Origin: Betaproteobacteria bacterium SCN2
GTDB lineage: Bacteria > Pseudomonadota > Gammaproteobacteria > Burkholderiales > Thiobacillaceae
Direction: 5' to 3'
Assembly: GCA_008923285.1 (NCBI GenBank)
Contig: WBSG01000027.1
Coordinates: 186,001 to 250,000 of the forward strand
Length of the DNA: 64,000 nt
Shown here: one piece after another, positions 56,283-64,000 of the stretch
How the letters are laid out: each line of letters opens with the position of its first letter
Position numbering within the stretch: the first letter of the stretch is position 1
The notes under the pieces: model-generated
What the model was told of the DNA's origin: nothing
Seen by the model: only the letters and a program-made list of their open reading frames with translations
The model's database searches: none
Translations under genes and position numbers: made by a program

Positions 56283-56693
56283 ATGAGCATGTTCAATACA
56301 GCCGACGAAGCCGAAGCCGCGTTCTACGCGGCTTTTTCATCCGCCGATCTTGAAACCATGAAGCGGGTATGGGCGGACTCCGCGCATGCGGTCTGCATCC
56401 ACCCGATGTCCGCGCCGCTGTATGGCCATGCCGCCATCATTGAAAGCTGGTCGGCAATATTGCAAAAGGGCGGCGGCAGGATTTCGCACCAGACCCTGTA
56501 CCGTCATGTCGAGGGCAATCTCGCCGTTCATGGCATCGAGGAGCGTCTGCTGCTGCCGCAGGGCGTGGAAGCGCGCATGCACGCCACCCATGTCTACCTG
56601 CGCGATGCCGCAGGCGGCTGGCAGCTGCTGGCGCACCACGCCAGCCCGCTACCGGTCCAGGACCAGCCGAAACCTGAAGCGGTACTGCACTGA
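56283..56693 (+). CDS. NTF2/SnoaL-like domain protein
   Basis: A 136-residue cone-fold protein: AFYAAFSSADLETMKRVWAD (first helices), HPMSAPLYGHAAIIESWSAI and ARMHATHVYLRDAAGGWQLL (sheet strands). It resembles the SnoaL-like/DUF4440 group, with unknown ligand. It follows the zf-CHCC gene closely and probably belongs to the ilvE transcript. Confidence 0.85.
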   Translation: MSMFNTADEAEAAFYAAFSSADLETMKRVWADSAHAVCIHPMSAPLYGHAAIIESWSAILQKGGGRISHQTLYRHVEGNLAVHGIEERLLLPQGVEARMHATHVYLRDAAGGWQLLAHHASPLPVQDQPKPEAVLH

Positions 56694-56777
56694 CCGACCC
56701 GCAGGCGGCATCGCCGGGCACGATGCGGCGGCCGGATTCACGGTACACTGGACACGCATTCAGCCAATGCCTGCCGC

Positions 56778-58616
56778 ATGCCCGACGACCTGAAAAACAT
56801 CATCTGCCGCTGGCTTCTGGACAGGGCCGACATCCCGTTGCTGGTGACGGATGCCGACGGGGCCGTGGTCCTGTCAAATGCCGGCGCGCAGTCACTGTTC
56901 GGCCGCTCCACTGAGCAATTCTCCGGGCTCCGGCTCGAAACCCTGATTGCCGATCTCCCCGATGGCAAGCGCCAGCCAAGCCTTGCCAGTCATGCCCCCA
57001 CACCGTCATACGAAAGCGGCCGCAAAATCAGCGCAAGGCGGCTGGACGGCGGCGAGTTCCTCGCCAGACTACGCGCGAGTCCCCTGGAAGGCGGTCTCAC
57101 CCTGGCGCTGTTCGAGGACCTGGCCGAGCATGAGCGCATCGAACAGGCGCTGTCGGAACAGGAATTGCAGTACCGCGCCATCATCGAGACGGCGGCGGAC
57201 GGCTTCTGGATAGTCGCCGGCGACGGCCGCATTCTGGCCATCAACGACAGCTACGTCCGGCGCTCCGGCTACAGCCGCGACGAACTTCTGTCGATGCGGG
57301 TTTCCGACCTCGAAGCCATCGAGTCGCCCAGCGATGTCAGCGCGCATATCGAGAAAGTCCTGGCCAACGGCAGCGACCAGTTCGAGACATTGCACCGGAC
57401 CAAGTCCGGCGAGGTATGGCCGGTGGAGATCTTCGTTTCCTACTGGGCCAACGCCGGCGGCCGTCTGTTCGTTTTCGCACGTGACATCACCGCCCGCAAG
57501 CTGACGCAGGAAGCCCTGAGAGAAAGCGAAGCGCGGTTTCGCGCCATCTTCGAGCATGCCGCGGTAGGCATCGCCCAGCTCGCGCCCGACGGACGCTGGC
57601 TGCGCATGAACGACAAGCTGTGCGAGATCGTCGGCTATCCCAGGGAAGAACTGCAGAAGCGAACCTTCCAGAGCATCACCCACCCCGACGATCTTGGCGC
57701 TGATCTCGACCTGGCGCGGCAGCTCCTGGCCGGAGAGATCGAGCACTACCAGATGGAAAAGCGTTACCTGCGCAAGGGCGGCGGCACTGTCTGGGTCAAC
57801 CTCACCGCCACGGCAGTGCGGCATCCTGACGGCTCTGCGGATTACGCCATCGCCGCGGTGGAAGACATCAGCGAACGCAAGCGCGCCGAGGCCGCCCTCA
57901 AGGACCTGCAGCTGGAAATGGAGCAGCTCACCCGCCAACAGGCGGCAAGGCAGACCGTCACGGCCATCGCCCACGAGCTGAACCAGCCGCTCAGTGCCGT
58001 CGCTGCCTACGCCGAGGCGGCATTGAGCCTGCTGCGCGCCGGCAACCCGCAGCCTGAGCAGCTCCGGCATGCGCTGGAAGGCAGCGCCCAGCAGGCGCAG
58101 CGCGCCGGCAGTGTCGTGCGCGAACTTATGGCCTTCCTGAACAAGAATGAAATCGCCACCGAACCGCTCGACCTCAACGACCTTGTCCGCCGCGCGCTCG
58201 ACCAGATCAACATGGACGGCCATGACGGCATCGCCATTCACCTCGAACTGGCAAACGGACTAGCGCCAGTCCGCGCCAACCGCCTGCAAGTTGAAAAGGT
58301 CCTCGTCAACATCATCAAGAACGGCATCGAGGCCATGCACGATGCCGCTGCCGGCAAGCGCTCAATCAGCCTGACGATACGCACCAGCGTCGAAGGAAGC
58401 ATGGCCCGCGCCGCCGTATGCGATAGCGGGGCCGGCATCGCCACCGACACCCTGCATCGCATCTTCGACCCGTTCTTTACCACCAAGCCTGACGGACTGG
58501 GCATGGGCCTCGCCATCAGCCGCACCATCATCGAATCGCATGGCGGCCGCCTCTGGGCCGAATCCGTGCAGGACGCGGGGGCATGCTTCAATTTCACCCT
58601 GCCGTTCGCCGCATGA
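56778..58616 (+). CDS. PAS-domain sensor histidine kinase (FixL-like)
   Basis: A 612-residue soluble kinase without TM helices. It has three PAS domains (residues about 10-115 divergent, 128-245, 254-375). The phosphoacceptor motif is AIAHELNQPLSAV (about residue 400) and the HATPase domain shows N-box LVNIIKNGIEAM, G1 CDSGAGI, F FDPFFTTK and G2 GLGMGLAIS. The HELNQPL type H-box is shared with FixL and DctB-like kinases. The signal is unknown; no heme-binding His is obvious by eye. Its stop overlaps the response regulator start (ATGA). Confidence 0.93.
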   Translation: MPDDLKNIICRWLLDRADIPLLVTDADGAVVLSNAGAQSLFGRSTEQFSGLRLETLIADLPDGKRQPSLASHAPTPSYESGRKISARRLDGGEFLARLRASPLEGGLTLALFEDLAEHERIEQALSEQELQYRAIIETAADGFWIVAGDGRILAINDSYVRRSGYSRDELLSMRVSDLEAIESPSDVSAHIEKVLANGSDQFETLHRTKSGEVWPVEIFVSYWANAGGRLFVFARDITARKLTQEALRESEARFRAIFEHAAVGIAQLAPDGRWLRMNDKLCEIVGYPREELQKRTFQSITHPDDLGADLDLARQLLAGEIEHYQMEKRYLRKGGGTVWVNLTATAVRHPDGSADYAIAAVEDISERKRAEAALKDLQLEMEQLTRQQAARQTVTAIAHELNQPLSAVAAYAEAALSLLRAGNPQPEQLRHALEGSAQQAQRAGSVVRELMAFLNKNEIATEPLDLNDLVRRALDQINMDGHDGIAIHLELANGLAPVRANRLQVEKVLVNIIKNGIEAMHDAAAGKRSISLTIRTSVEGSMARAAVCDSGAGIATDTLHRIFDPFFTTKPDGLGMGLAISRTIIESHGGRLWAESVQDAGACFNFTLPFAA

Positions 58617-59230
58617 GCCGGGCCATCGTATTCATCGTTGACGACGATGCCGCGGTGCGCGACAGCCTCGGTCTGCTGTGCGAAACCGCAGGCCTCGAAG
58701 TCGAGCGCCATGACAGCGCAGAATCCTTCCTCTCGGCCTATCGGCCGCAACAGCCGGGATGCCTGGTGCTGGACGTGCGCATGGGCCCGATGAGCGGCCC
58801 CGAACTGCATGCCGAGCTGAGCCGCCGCGCCAGCCAGTTGCCGATCATCTACCTGACCGGCCATGGCGACATTCCGATGTCGGTGCGCGCGTTCAAGGCG
58901 GGCGCGGAGGATTTCCTGACCAAGCCCGTGAATGGCGCTGAACTGCTCGAACGTGTGCATGCCGCGCTGCAGAAAAGCCGCGAGATGTTCGACCGGCAGG
59001 CGAAACTTGCAGTTCGGCGCCAGCGCCTGGCGGATCTCACGCCGCGCGAACGCGAAGTGATGCTGCTTGCCCTTGCCGGCTACGCCAACAAGGCCATCGC
59101 ATCGAAGATGGGCATCAGCCACCGCACCGTGGAAGCCCATCGCGCCAGAGTCCTGCAGAAAACCGGTGCCGCCACCATGGTCGAACTCGCCCGGATTGCC
59201 GAGGACTGCGAGCTTGTCCCCCGACCCTGA
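58613..59230 (+). CDS. FixJ-type response regulator (receiver + LuxR HTH)
   Basis: A 205-residue response regulator with receiver domain VFIVDDDAAVRDSLG, phosphoacceptor Asp54 in CLVLDVRMGPMSG, Thr in YLTGHGD and Lys in FLTKPVNG. A LuxR/FixJ-type DNA-binding domain follows (LTPREREVMLLALAG, KAIASKMGISHRTVEAHRA). It is coupled by 4 bp to the upstream kinase. Targets are unknown; the adjacent rpoS is a candidate but no direct evidence is seen. Confidence 0.93.
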   Translation: MSRAIVFIVDDDAAVRDSLGLLCETAGLEVERHDSAESFLSAYRPQQPGCLVLDVRMGPMSGPELHAELSRRASQLPIIYLTGHGDIPMSVRAFKAGAEDFLTKPVNGAELLERVHAALQKSREMFDRQAKLAVRRQRLADLTPREREVMLLALAGYANKAIASKMGISHRTVEAHRARVLQKTGAATMVELARIAEDCELVPRP

Positions 59231-59375
59231 GTCTGCCCGTCAATCCCCGCGGATGAGCCTTCCGCCGGGCTAGGTATTCGCACGTATTTTTCCCTGCGCA
59301 TACCGGTCTATATATTGCCATCCGAAGTGCCGCGGCCAGCCCGGCCCGGGGCAGGCGCAGGAAAAAGGACCTCTC

Positions 59376-60314
59376 ATGCAGGATGAATCCATTCGCAATA
59401 CGGATGACGACGCCCCCGGTTTCGAAGGCGATGAAGAGCCTGCCGCTGCGGGCACGACAGATTGCGGAGAGAACACGCAGGAGGAGATGCGCGACCTTAC
59501 CCGGTCTTACCTGCAGGAGATCGGCCGTACGCCGCTGCTGAGCGCAGAGGCCGAATGCGCGCTCGCGACCCGTATGCGCGCCGGCGACTTCCAGGCGCGC
59601 CAGATGATGATCGAGCACAACCTCAGGATGGTGGTGAGCATCGCCAAGCACTACCTGAACCGCGGGGTCGACTTCCTCGATCTCATCGAGGAGGGCAATC
59701 TGGGGCTGATGCATGCCCTCGACAAGTACGAGCCGTCGCGCGGCTTCCGCTTCTCCACCTACGCCACCTGGTGGATCCGGCAAAACATCGAGCGGGCAAT
59801 CATGAGCCAGTCACGCGCCGTCCGGCTCCCCATCCACATCGTCAAGGAACTCAACAGCTACAAGCGCGCGCTGCGCCACCTCGAAATGCACGGCATCACC
59901 AATGCGACAGCCGAGGACATCGCCTGCCTGACCGGCCATGCGCCGGAGGAAGTGAGGCGCATCCTCAACCTCGAAGAACGAACCGTCTCGCTGGATGCGC
60001 CCCTGGACATCGACCCGAACCTGACTGTCGCCGATGCCATCGCCGATGAAAATGCAACCTTGCCGGACGAGAGCATTCTTTCGCGTCAACTGGAAAGCAA
60101 CCTCAGGGAATGGCTCGGCACGCTGACCGAGAAGCAGCGCACCGTCATCGAGCAGCGCTATGGCCTCAACAATCAGGCCGAGTCCACCCTGGAGGAAATC
60201 GCCCTGCACCTGAACATCACCCGGGAACGCGTGCGGCAAATCCAGGCCGATGCGCTGGCACGCCTGAGGGTGCTGCTGAAGCGCAGGGGCATAGGCATGG
60301 GAATGCTGATCTGA
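59376..60314 (+). CDS. rpoS: RNA polymerase sigma factor RpoS
   Basis: A 312-residue group 2 sigma factor for stationary phase and general stress. After an acidic N-terminus, region 1.2 is [16 protein letters not shown], region 2 is [20 protein letters not shown] and [20 protein letters not shown], region 3 is [14 protein letters not shown], and region 4.2 is [20 protein letters not shown]. The SD CAGGAAAAAGGACCTCTC precedes the ATG. In many betaproteobacteria rpoS lies by nlpD; here it follows a FixLJ-type pair. Convergent with hemN. Confidence 0.93.
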   Translation: MQDESIRNTDDDAPGFEGDEEPAAAGTTDCGENTQEEMRDLTRSYLQEIGRTPLLSAEAECALATRMRAGDFQARQMMIEHNLRMVVSIAKHYLNRGVDFLDLIEEGNLGLMHALDKYEPSRGFRFSTYATWWIRQNIERAIMSQSRAVRLPIHIVKELNSYKRALRHLEMHGITNATAEDIACLTGHAPEEVRRILNLEERTVSLDAPLDIDPNLTVADAIADENATLPDESILSRQLESNLREWLGTLTEKQRTVIEQRYGLNNQAESTLEEIALHLNITRERVRQIQADALARLRVLLKRRGIGMGMLI

Positions 60315-60318
60315 CGCG

Positions 60319-61689
60319 CTATGCGGTCATGGAATAGCGCGGCGCTTCCTGCCTGGGCGCATTGAGGTAGGCGTCGAAGCTCATGGCGATGTTGCGCAGG
60401 AACAGGCGGCCCAGCGCGGTGACGCGGATTTCTTCCGCTTCCGCCTCGACCAGACCATCTGCCTGCAGCAGTTCGAGCCGGCGCAGGCTGTCAGCAAAGT
60501 AGTCGTCGAACTGGATGTCCCAGCGCGATTCGATCGCCGCCTTGGCAAGCGAAAGATCGCACATCAGCTCGGTGATGACGTCGCGGCGGATCTTGTCGTC
60601 GGTCGTCATGCGGTAGCCCTTGACCGTGGCCAGTCCCTGTTCGCCGATCAGCTTCTGGTAGGCGTCAGGGCGCTTCTCGTTCTGCGCGTAGATGTCCCCG
60701 GTCTGGCTGATGGAGGAAGCGCCGAAGGCATAGATGTCGGCATTGCGGTGCGTGGTGTAGCCCTGGAAATTGCGCCACAGGGTCTTTTCGCGCTGCGCCT
60801 TGACCAGCTCGTCGGCAGGCTTGGCGAAGTGATCCATGCCGATGTGCACATAACCCGCGCCTTCCAGGGTGTCGAGGATCAGCTCCTGCATGGCCATGCG
60901 CGTGGCGAAATCGGGCAGGTCCGACTGCACGATCAGCTTCTGGTGCTTCTTCAGCCAGGGCACGTGGGCGTAGCCGAACACCGCGAGGCGGTCCGGGTTC
61001 AGCCGCACGATTTCCGCCAGGGTCTTGCGGTAGCTGTCCAGGGTCTGGTGCGGCAGCCCGGTCATCAAATCGAGGTTGATGCTGGCAAAGCCCTCGGCGC
61101 GGAACCAGCCATAGACCTCCTCGATCAGCGACAGCGGCTGGATGCGGTTGACCGCCTGCTGCACCTTCGGATCGATGTCCTGCACGCCGAGGCTGGCGCG
61201 GTTGAAGCCGGACTCCCTCAGCGCCTGCACCTGCTCCAGCAGCAGGCCGCGCGGATCGACCTCGACCGAGACTTCGGCATCGGCGGCAAAATTGAAGCGG
61301 TTGCGGATGTGCAGGCCCAGCGCGCGAATGTCCTCGGCCTTGAGGAAGGTGGGCGTGCCGCCGCCCCAGTGCAGTTGCACCACGCGGCGCGCGGGGTCGG
61401 CTAGCGCGGCGACGGCGTCGATCTCGCGTTTCAGGTAATCGAGATACTCGGTGGCCTTGCCGTATTTCTGCGTGGCCACCATGTTGCAGCCGCAGTAGTA
61501 GCAGAGCGTGTCGCAGAACGGGATGTGCACGTACAACGACAGCGGCCGGGCGCTGTCCTGGCTTTCGATGATTTCCTGGCGCCACTGATTGATGCCGAAA
61601 TCCTCGGCGAAATGCGGCGCCGGCGGGTAGGAGGTATAGCGCGGACCCGGCTGGCTGTACTTGGTCAACAGGGCGATATCGGGGTGCAT
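60319..61689 (-). CDS. hemN: oxygen-independent coproporphyrinogen III oxidase HemN
   Basis: A 456-residue radical SAM enzyme of anaerobic heme biosynthesis. The 4Fe-4S motif is CDTLCYYCGC (CxxxCxxC), followed by HWGGGTPTFLKAEDI and SLGVQDIDPKVQQAVNR. The C-terminal HemN domain includes FDAYLNAP. It converts coproporphyrinogen III to protoporphyrinogen IX. Its promoter region (61690-61795) is AT-rich with an inverted repeat TAAGA-N8-TCTTA that might bind an FNR-type or other regulator. It overlaps no gene and ends 4 bp from rpoS. Confidence 0.96.
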   Translation of the reverse strand: MHPDIALLTKYSQPGPRYTSYPPAPHFAEDFGINQWRQEIIESQDSARPLSLYVHIPFCDTLCYYCGCNMVATQKYGKATEYLDYLKREIDAVAALADPARRVVQLHWGGGTPTFLKAEDIRALGLHIRNRFNFAADAEVSVEVDPRGLLLEQVQALRESGFNRASLGVQDIDPKVQQAVNRIQPLSLIEEVYGWFRAEGFASINLDLMTGLPHQTLDSYRKTLAEIVRLNPDRLAVFGYAHVPWLKKHQKLIVQSDLPDFATRMAMQELILDTLEGAGYVHIGMDHFAKPADELVKAQREKTLWRNFQGYTTHRNADIYAFGASSISQTGDIYAQNEKRPDAYQKLIGEQGLATVKGYRMTTDDKIRRDVITELMCDLSLAKAAIESRWDIQFDDYFADSLRRLELLQADGLVEAEAEEIRVTALGRLFLRNIAMSFDAYLNAPRQEAPRYSMTA

Positions 61690-61704
61690 GGCAGCGTACC
61701 TTAT

Positions 61705-61723
61705 TTAAGACGTTTTAATCTTA
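61705..61723. promoter_or_regulatory. AT-rich inverted repeat upstream of hemN
   Basis: TTTAAGA-CGTTTTAA-TCTTA contains 5-bp inverted arms (61706-61710, 61719-61723). It fits only poorly to the FNR consensus TTGATN4ATCAA. Placement 17-30 bp before the ATG suggests a promoter or operator. Confidence 0.3.
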
Positions 61724-61795
61724 TTATTGGGAGCGGCTTTTGTCGAGTTTGTTCCGCACATGCCGGCCGCGCCCGATCCTGGTGGACAATGAACC

Positions 61796-62758
61796 ATGGA
61801 TCCAGATAGCTATATAGCACCGACCTGGCTGCCGGGCGGGCATTTGCAGACCCTGTACCCGACCCTGTTCCTGCGCGGGCCGCGGCTGGACTACCGGCGC
61901 GAGCGCTGGGAACTGGACGACGGCGACTTTCTCGATGCCGACTGGGCGGACGGCCCCGACGACGGCCCGCTGCTGGTGCTGTTCCACGGACTGGAGGGCA
62001 GTTCCGCCAGCCCCTATGCGCGCAGCCTCATGCGCGCGGCGACCCGACACGGCTGGCGCGGCGTGGTGGTGAATTTCCGCGGCTGCTCGGGCGAGCCGAA
62101 CCGCCTGCCGCGCGCCTATTTCGCCGGCGACAGCGCGGAAATCGGCGGCGTGCTTGCACGCCTGCGCAGCCGTTTCCCGCGAGCCAGGCTGCATGCGGCG
62201 GGGATTTCCCTGGGCGGCAACGCCCTGCTGAAATGGCTGGGCGAGAGCGGCAGCGCGGCCGGGCAGTTCGTCGCCAGCGCCGCCGCGATATCCGCACCGC
62301 TCGACATGAATGCGGCCGGCGCCGCGCTCGACCGCGGCTTCAACCGCCGCGTCTACACCGCGCACTTCCTCGCCTCGCTGAAACGGAAATCGCTGGCCAA
62401 GGCCGCGCGCTTCCCCGGACTGCTCGACGCCGATGCGGTTCGCGCCGCCGCCACCTTCCGCGAATTCGACACCCTGGTCACGGCCCGGCTGCACGGTTTC
62501 CGCGATGCCGAAGACTACTGGACGCGCGCCTCGAGCAAGCCATTGCTGCGGCAGGTGCGGGTGCCGACGCTGGTGCTCAATGCGCAGAACGACCCCTTCC
62601 TGCCCGCCCAGGCATTGCCGCGCCCATACGAGGTGTCGGACAGCGTGTTTCTGCAGCAGCCGCAGACCGGCGGCCATGTCGGTTTCCCGGGCGGCGCGTT
62701 CCCCGGCCATATCGGCTGGCTGCCGCAGCGCGTGCTGGATTTTTTGGCCCGGCAATAA
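61796..62758 (+). CDS. YheT-family alpha/beta hydrolase
   Basis: A 320-residue hydrolase. N-terminal APTWLPGGHLQTLYPTLFL is diagnostic of the YheT/ABHD1-3 branch. Catalytic residues are visible as GISLGGN (nucleophile Ser), NDPFLP (acid Asp) and GGHVGF (His). LVLFHGLEGSS supplies the oxyanion loop. Probably an esterase or lipase of short acyl substrates; the biological substrate is unknown. Confidence 0.93.
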   Translation: MDPDSYIAPTWLPGGHLQTLYPTLFLRGPRLDYRRERWELDDGDFLDADWADGPDDGPLLVLFHGLEGSSASPYARSLMRAATRHGWRGVVVNFRGCSGEPNRLPRAYFAGDSAEIGGVLARLRSRFPRARLHAAGISLGGNALLKWLGESGSAAGQFVASAAAISAPLDMNAAGAALDRGFNRRVYTAHFLASLKRKSLAKAARFPGLLDADAVRAAATFREFDTLVTARLHGFRDAEDYWTRASSKPLLRQVRVPTLVLNAQNDPFLPAQALPRPYEVSDSVFLQQPQTGGHVGFPGGAFPGHIGWLPQRVLDFLARQ

Positions 62759-62771
62759 AAACCGCACGACT

Positions 62772-62777
62772 TATAAT
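62772..62777 (+). promoter_or_regulatory. -10 element TATAAT upstream of the hexose-phosphate mutase
   Basis: A perfect -10 box lies 31 bp before the ATG at 62808, inside the short gap after the YheT-like gene. No matching -35 at 16-18 bp was found. Confidence 0.4.
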
Positions 62778-62807
62778 GGAATATTGTCAGCCCCGATCCT
62801 GAATCAC

Positions 62808-64000
62808 ATGCACATTCCCAAGGAAATCTTCAAGGCCTACGACATCCGCGGCATCGTCGGCAAAACCCTCACCCCGGAAATCGTCGAAGCCATCGGCCAG
62901 GCCATCGGCTCGGAAGCTTCCGCCCGCCAGCAGACCGCCATCTGCATCGGCCGCGACGGCCGCCTCTCCGGCCCGGAACTTTCGCAGGCTTTGGCGCGCG
63001 GCATCCAGAAGGCCGGCATCGACGTCATCGACCTCGGCATGGTGGCCACGCCGATGACCTACTTTGCCGCCTACGAACTGGGCACCAACTCGGCCGTCAT
63101 GGTGACTGGCAGCCACAACCCGCCGGACTACAACGGCCTGAAAATGGTGCTCGGCGGCGAGACCCTGTCAGGCGAGACCATCCAGCAGTTAAGGCAGCGC
63201 CTGGAAGAAAACAATCTCACCAGCGGCCTGGGCGGCTACAAGACACACGACATCACCGAAGCCTATCTTTCCCGCATCGCCGGCGACATCAAGCTGGCGC
63301 GGCCGATGAAGATCATCGTCGACTGCGGCAACGGCGTGCCCGGCGCCTTCGCGCCGGCGCTCTACCGGCGCCTCGGCTGCACGGTGGAAGAGATGTATTG
63401 CGAGGTGGACGGCACCTTCCCCAACCACCACCCCGACCCCTCGGTGCCGAAGAACCTCGAAGACCTCATCGCGCGCCTGAAGACTTCCGACGCCGAACTC
63501 GGCTTCGCCTTCGACGGCGACGGCGACCGCCTCGGCGTGGTCACCAGGGATGGCAGCATCATCTTCCCCGACCGCCAGCTAATGCTGTTCGCCGACGACG
63601 TGCTCTCGCGCAATCCCGGCGCCGAAATCATCTTCGACGTGAAATCCACGCGCAACCTGTTCGACTGGATCCGCGCGCGCGGCGGCAGGCCGACCCTGTG
63701 GAAGACCGGCCACAGTTTCATCAAGGCCAAGATGAAGGAATCAGGCGCGCTGCTGGCGGGCGAAATGTCCGGCCACATCTTCTTCAAGGAGCGCTGGTAC
63801 GGCTTCGACGACGGCCTCTATGCCGGCGCGCGCATGCTGGAATATCTGAGCAGGCAGGCCGACCCCAATGCCACGCTTAAGAGCCTGCCCGACACCGTCA
63901 ACACGCCCGAACTTCAGATCAGGATGGCCGAGGGCGAGCATTACGCGCTGATGGAAAGGCTGCAGAAGACCGCGAAGTTCCCCGATGCCAGGGAAGTCAT
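62808..64000 (+). CDS. algC: phosphomannomutase/phosphoglucomutase (AlgC/ManB-like; 3' end outside window)
   Basis: The open frame runs to the window edge (397 codons present of about 455 expected). It is an alpha-D-phosphohexomutase that interconverts hexose 1- and 6-phosphates for lipopolysaccharide and exopolysaccharide synthesis. Signatures: FKAYDIRGIVGKTL near the N-terminus, the phosphoserine loop VTGSHNPPDYNGLKM, the metal loop FAFDGDGDRLGVV and the sugar-binding GEMSGHIFFKERWYG (about residue 320). It starts after a weak SD, with a TATAAT box upstream. The phosphate-binding domain 4 lies mostly outside. Confidence 0.95.
   Translation, partial: MHIPKEIFKAYDIRGIVGKTLTPEIVEAIGQAIGSEASARQQTAICIGRDGRLSGPELSQALARGIQKAGIDVIDLGMVATPMTYFAAYELGTNSAVMVTGSHNPPDYNGLKMVLGGETLSGETIQQLRQRLEENNLTSGLGGYKTHDITEAYLSRIAGDIKLARPMKIIVDCGNGVPGAFAPALYRRLGCTVEEMYCEVDGTFPNHHPDPSVPKNLEDLIARLKTSDAELGFAFDGDGDRLGVVTRDGSIIFPDRQLMLFADDVLSRNPGAEIIFDVKSTRNLFDWIRARGGRPTLWKTGHSFIKAKMKESGALLAGEMSGHIFFKERWYGFDDGLYAGARMLEYLSRQADPNATLKSLPDTVNTPELQIRMAEGEHYALMERLQKTAKFPDAREV

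Overview
The window is a gene-dense, high-GC chromosomal segment. Its gene content (betaproteobacterial 4.5S RNA-dnaX-ybaB-recR block, DUF502, DUF2288, zf-CHCC protein, YhdP-TldD) points to a betaproteobacterium, perhaps a Rhodocyclales relative; the exact genus is not determinable from sequence alone. Both ends cut genes: a LutA-type iron-sulfur protein at the left and a phosphomannomutase/phosphoglucomutase at the right. No tRNA, 16S/23S rRNA, CRISPR array, integrase or insertion sequence was recognised.

Left third (1-12.7 kb): a short stretch of gene debris, a ZIP metal transporter, a GNAT acetyltransferase translationally coupled to a 28-residue ORF, then a redox-defence block. This holds katG and oxyR divergent around a tandem OxyR-type site, the molybdate modE-modA-modB-modC genes with a candidate ModE operator, marC, and a rubrerythrin / rubredoxin / rubredoxin reductase cluster. 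The rubrerythrin promoter carries a 45-bp element that aligns without gaps to the katG-oxyR operator, so peroxide detoxification by KatG and by rubrerythrin is probably co-regulated by OxyR.

Efflux region (12.7-29.3 kb): two complete RND tripartite pumps. One is TolC-like/MFP/MdtBC-like. The other is TetR/lipoprotein MFP/AcrB-like/NodT-type OMF, with a perfect palindromic operator just before tetR. Between them lie a methyltransferase, an AEC permease, a TauE/SafE permease, a metallophosphoesterase and a GIY-YIG-like protein.

Middle (29.3-34.3 kb): a membrane EAL phosphodiesterase with degenerate GGDEF, an AT-richer patch with unidentified small ORFs and a sulfotransferase, a flavodoxin-like protein and a thioredoxin-TPR protein.

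Housekeeping (34.3-49.6 kb): DUF2288, purB, recR, ybaB, dnaX, 4.5S RNA, and a DAHP synthase preceded by a Phe/Tyr-rich leader peptide and a rho-independent attenuator. These are followed by CDGSH and ankyrin proteins and a yhdP-nitrilase-tldD-MFS gene string. Two families of GAGG-rich palindromic repeats each occur twice (11.2/34.4 kb and 11.5/34.8 kb), each time in the same order around one small gene.

Right end (49.7-64 kb): FMN reductase, acs and glnE (divergent), ilvE, zf-CHCC, NTF2-like protein, a FixLJ-type two-component pair, rpoS, hemN, a YheT hydrolase and the partial hexose-phosphate mutase.
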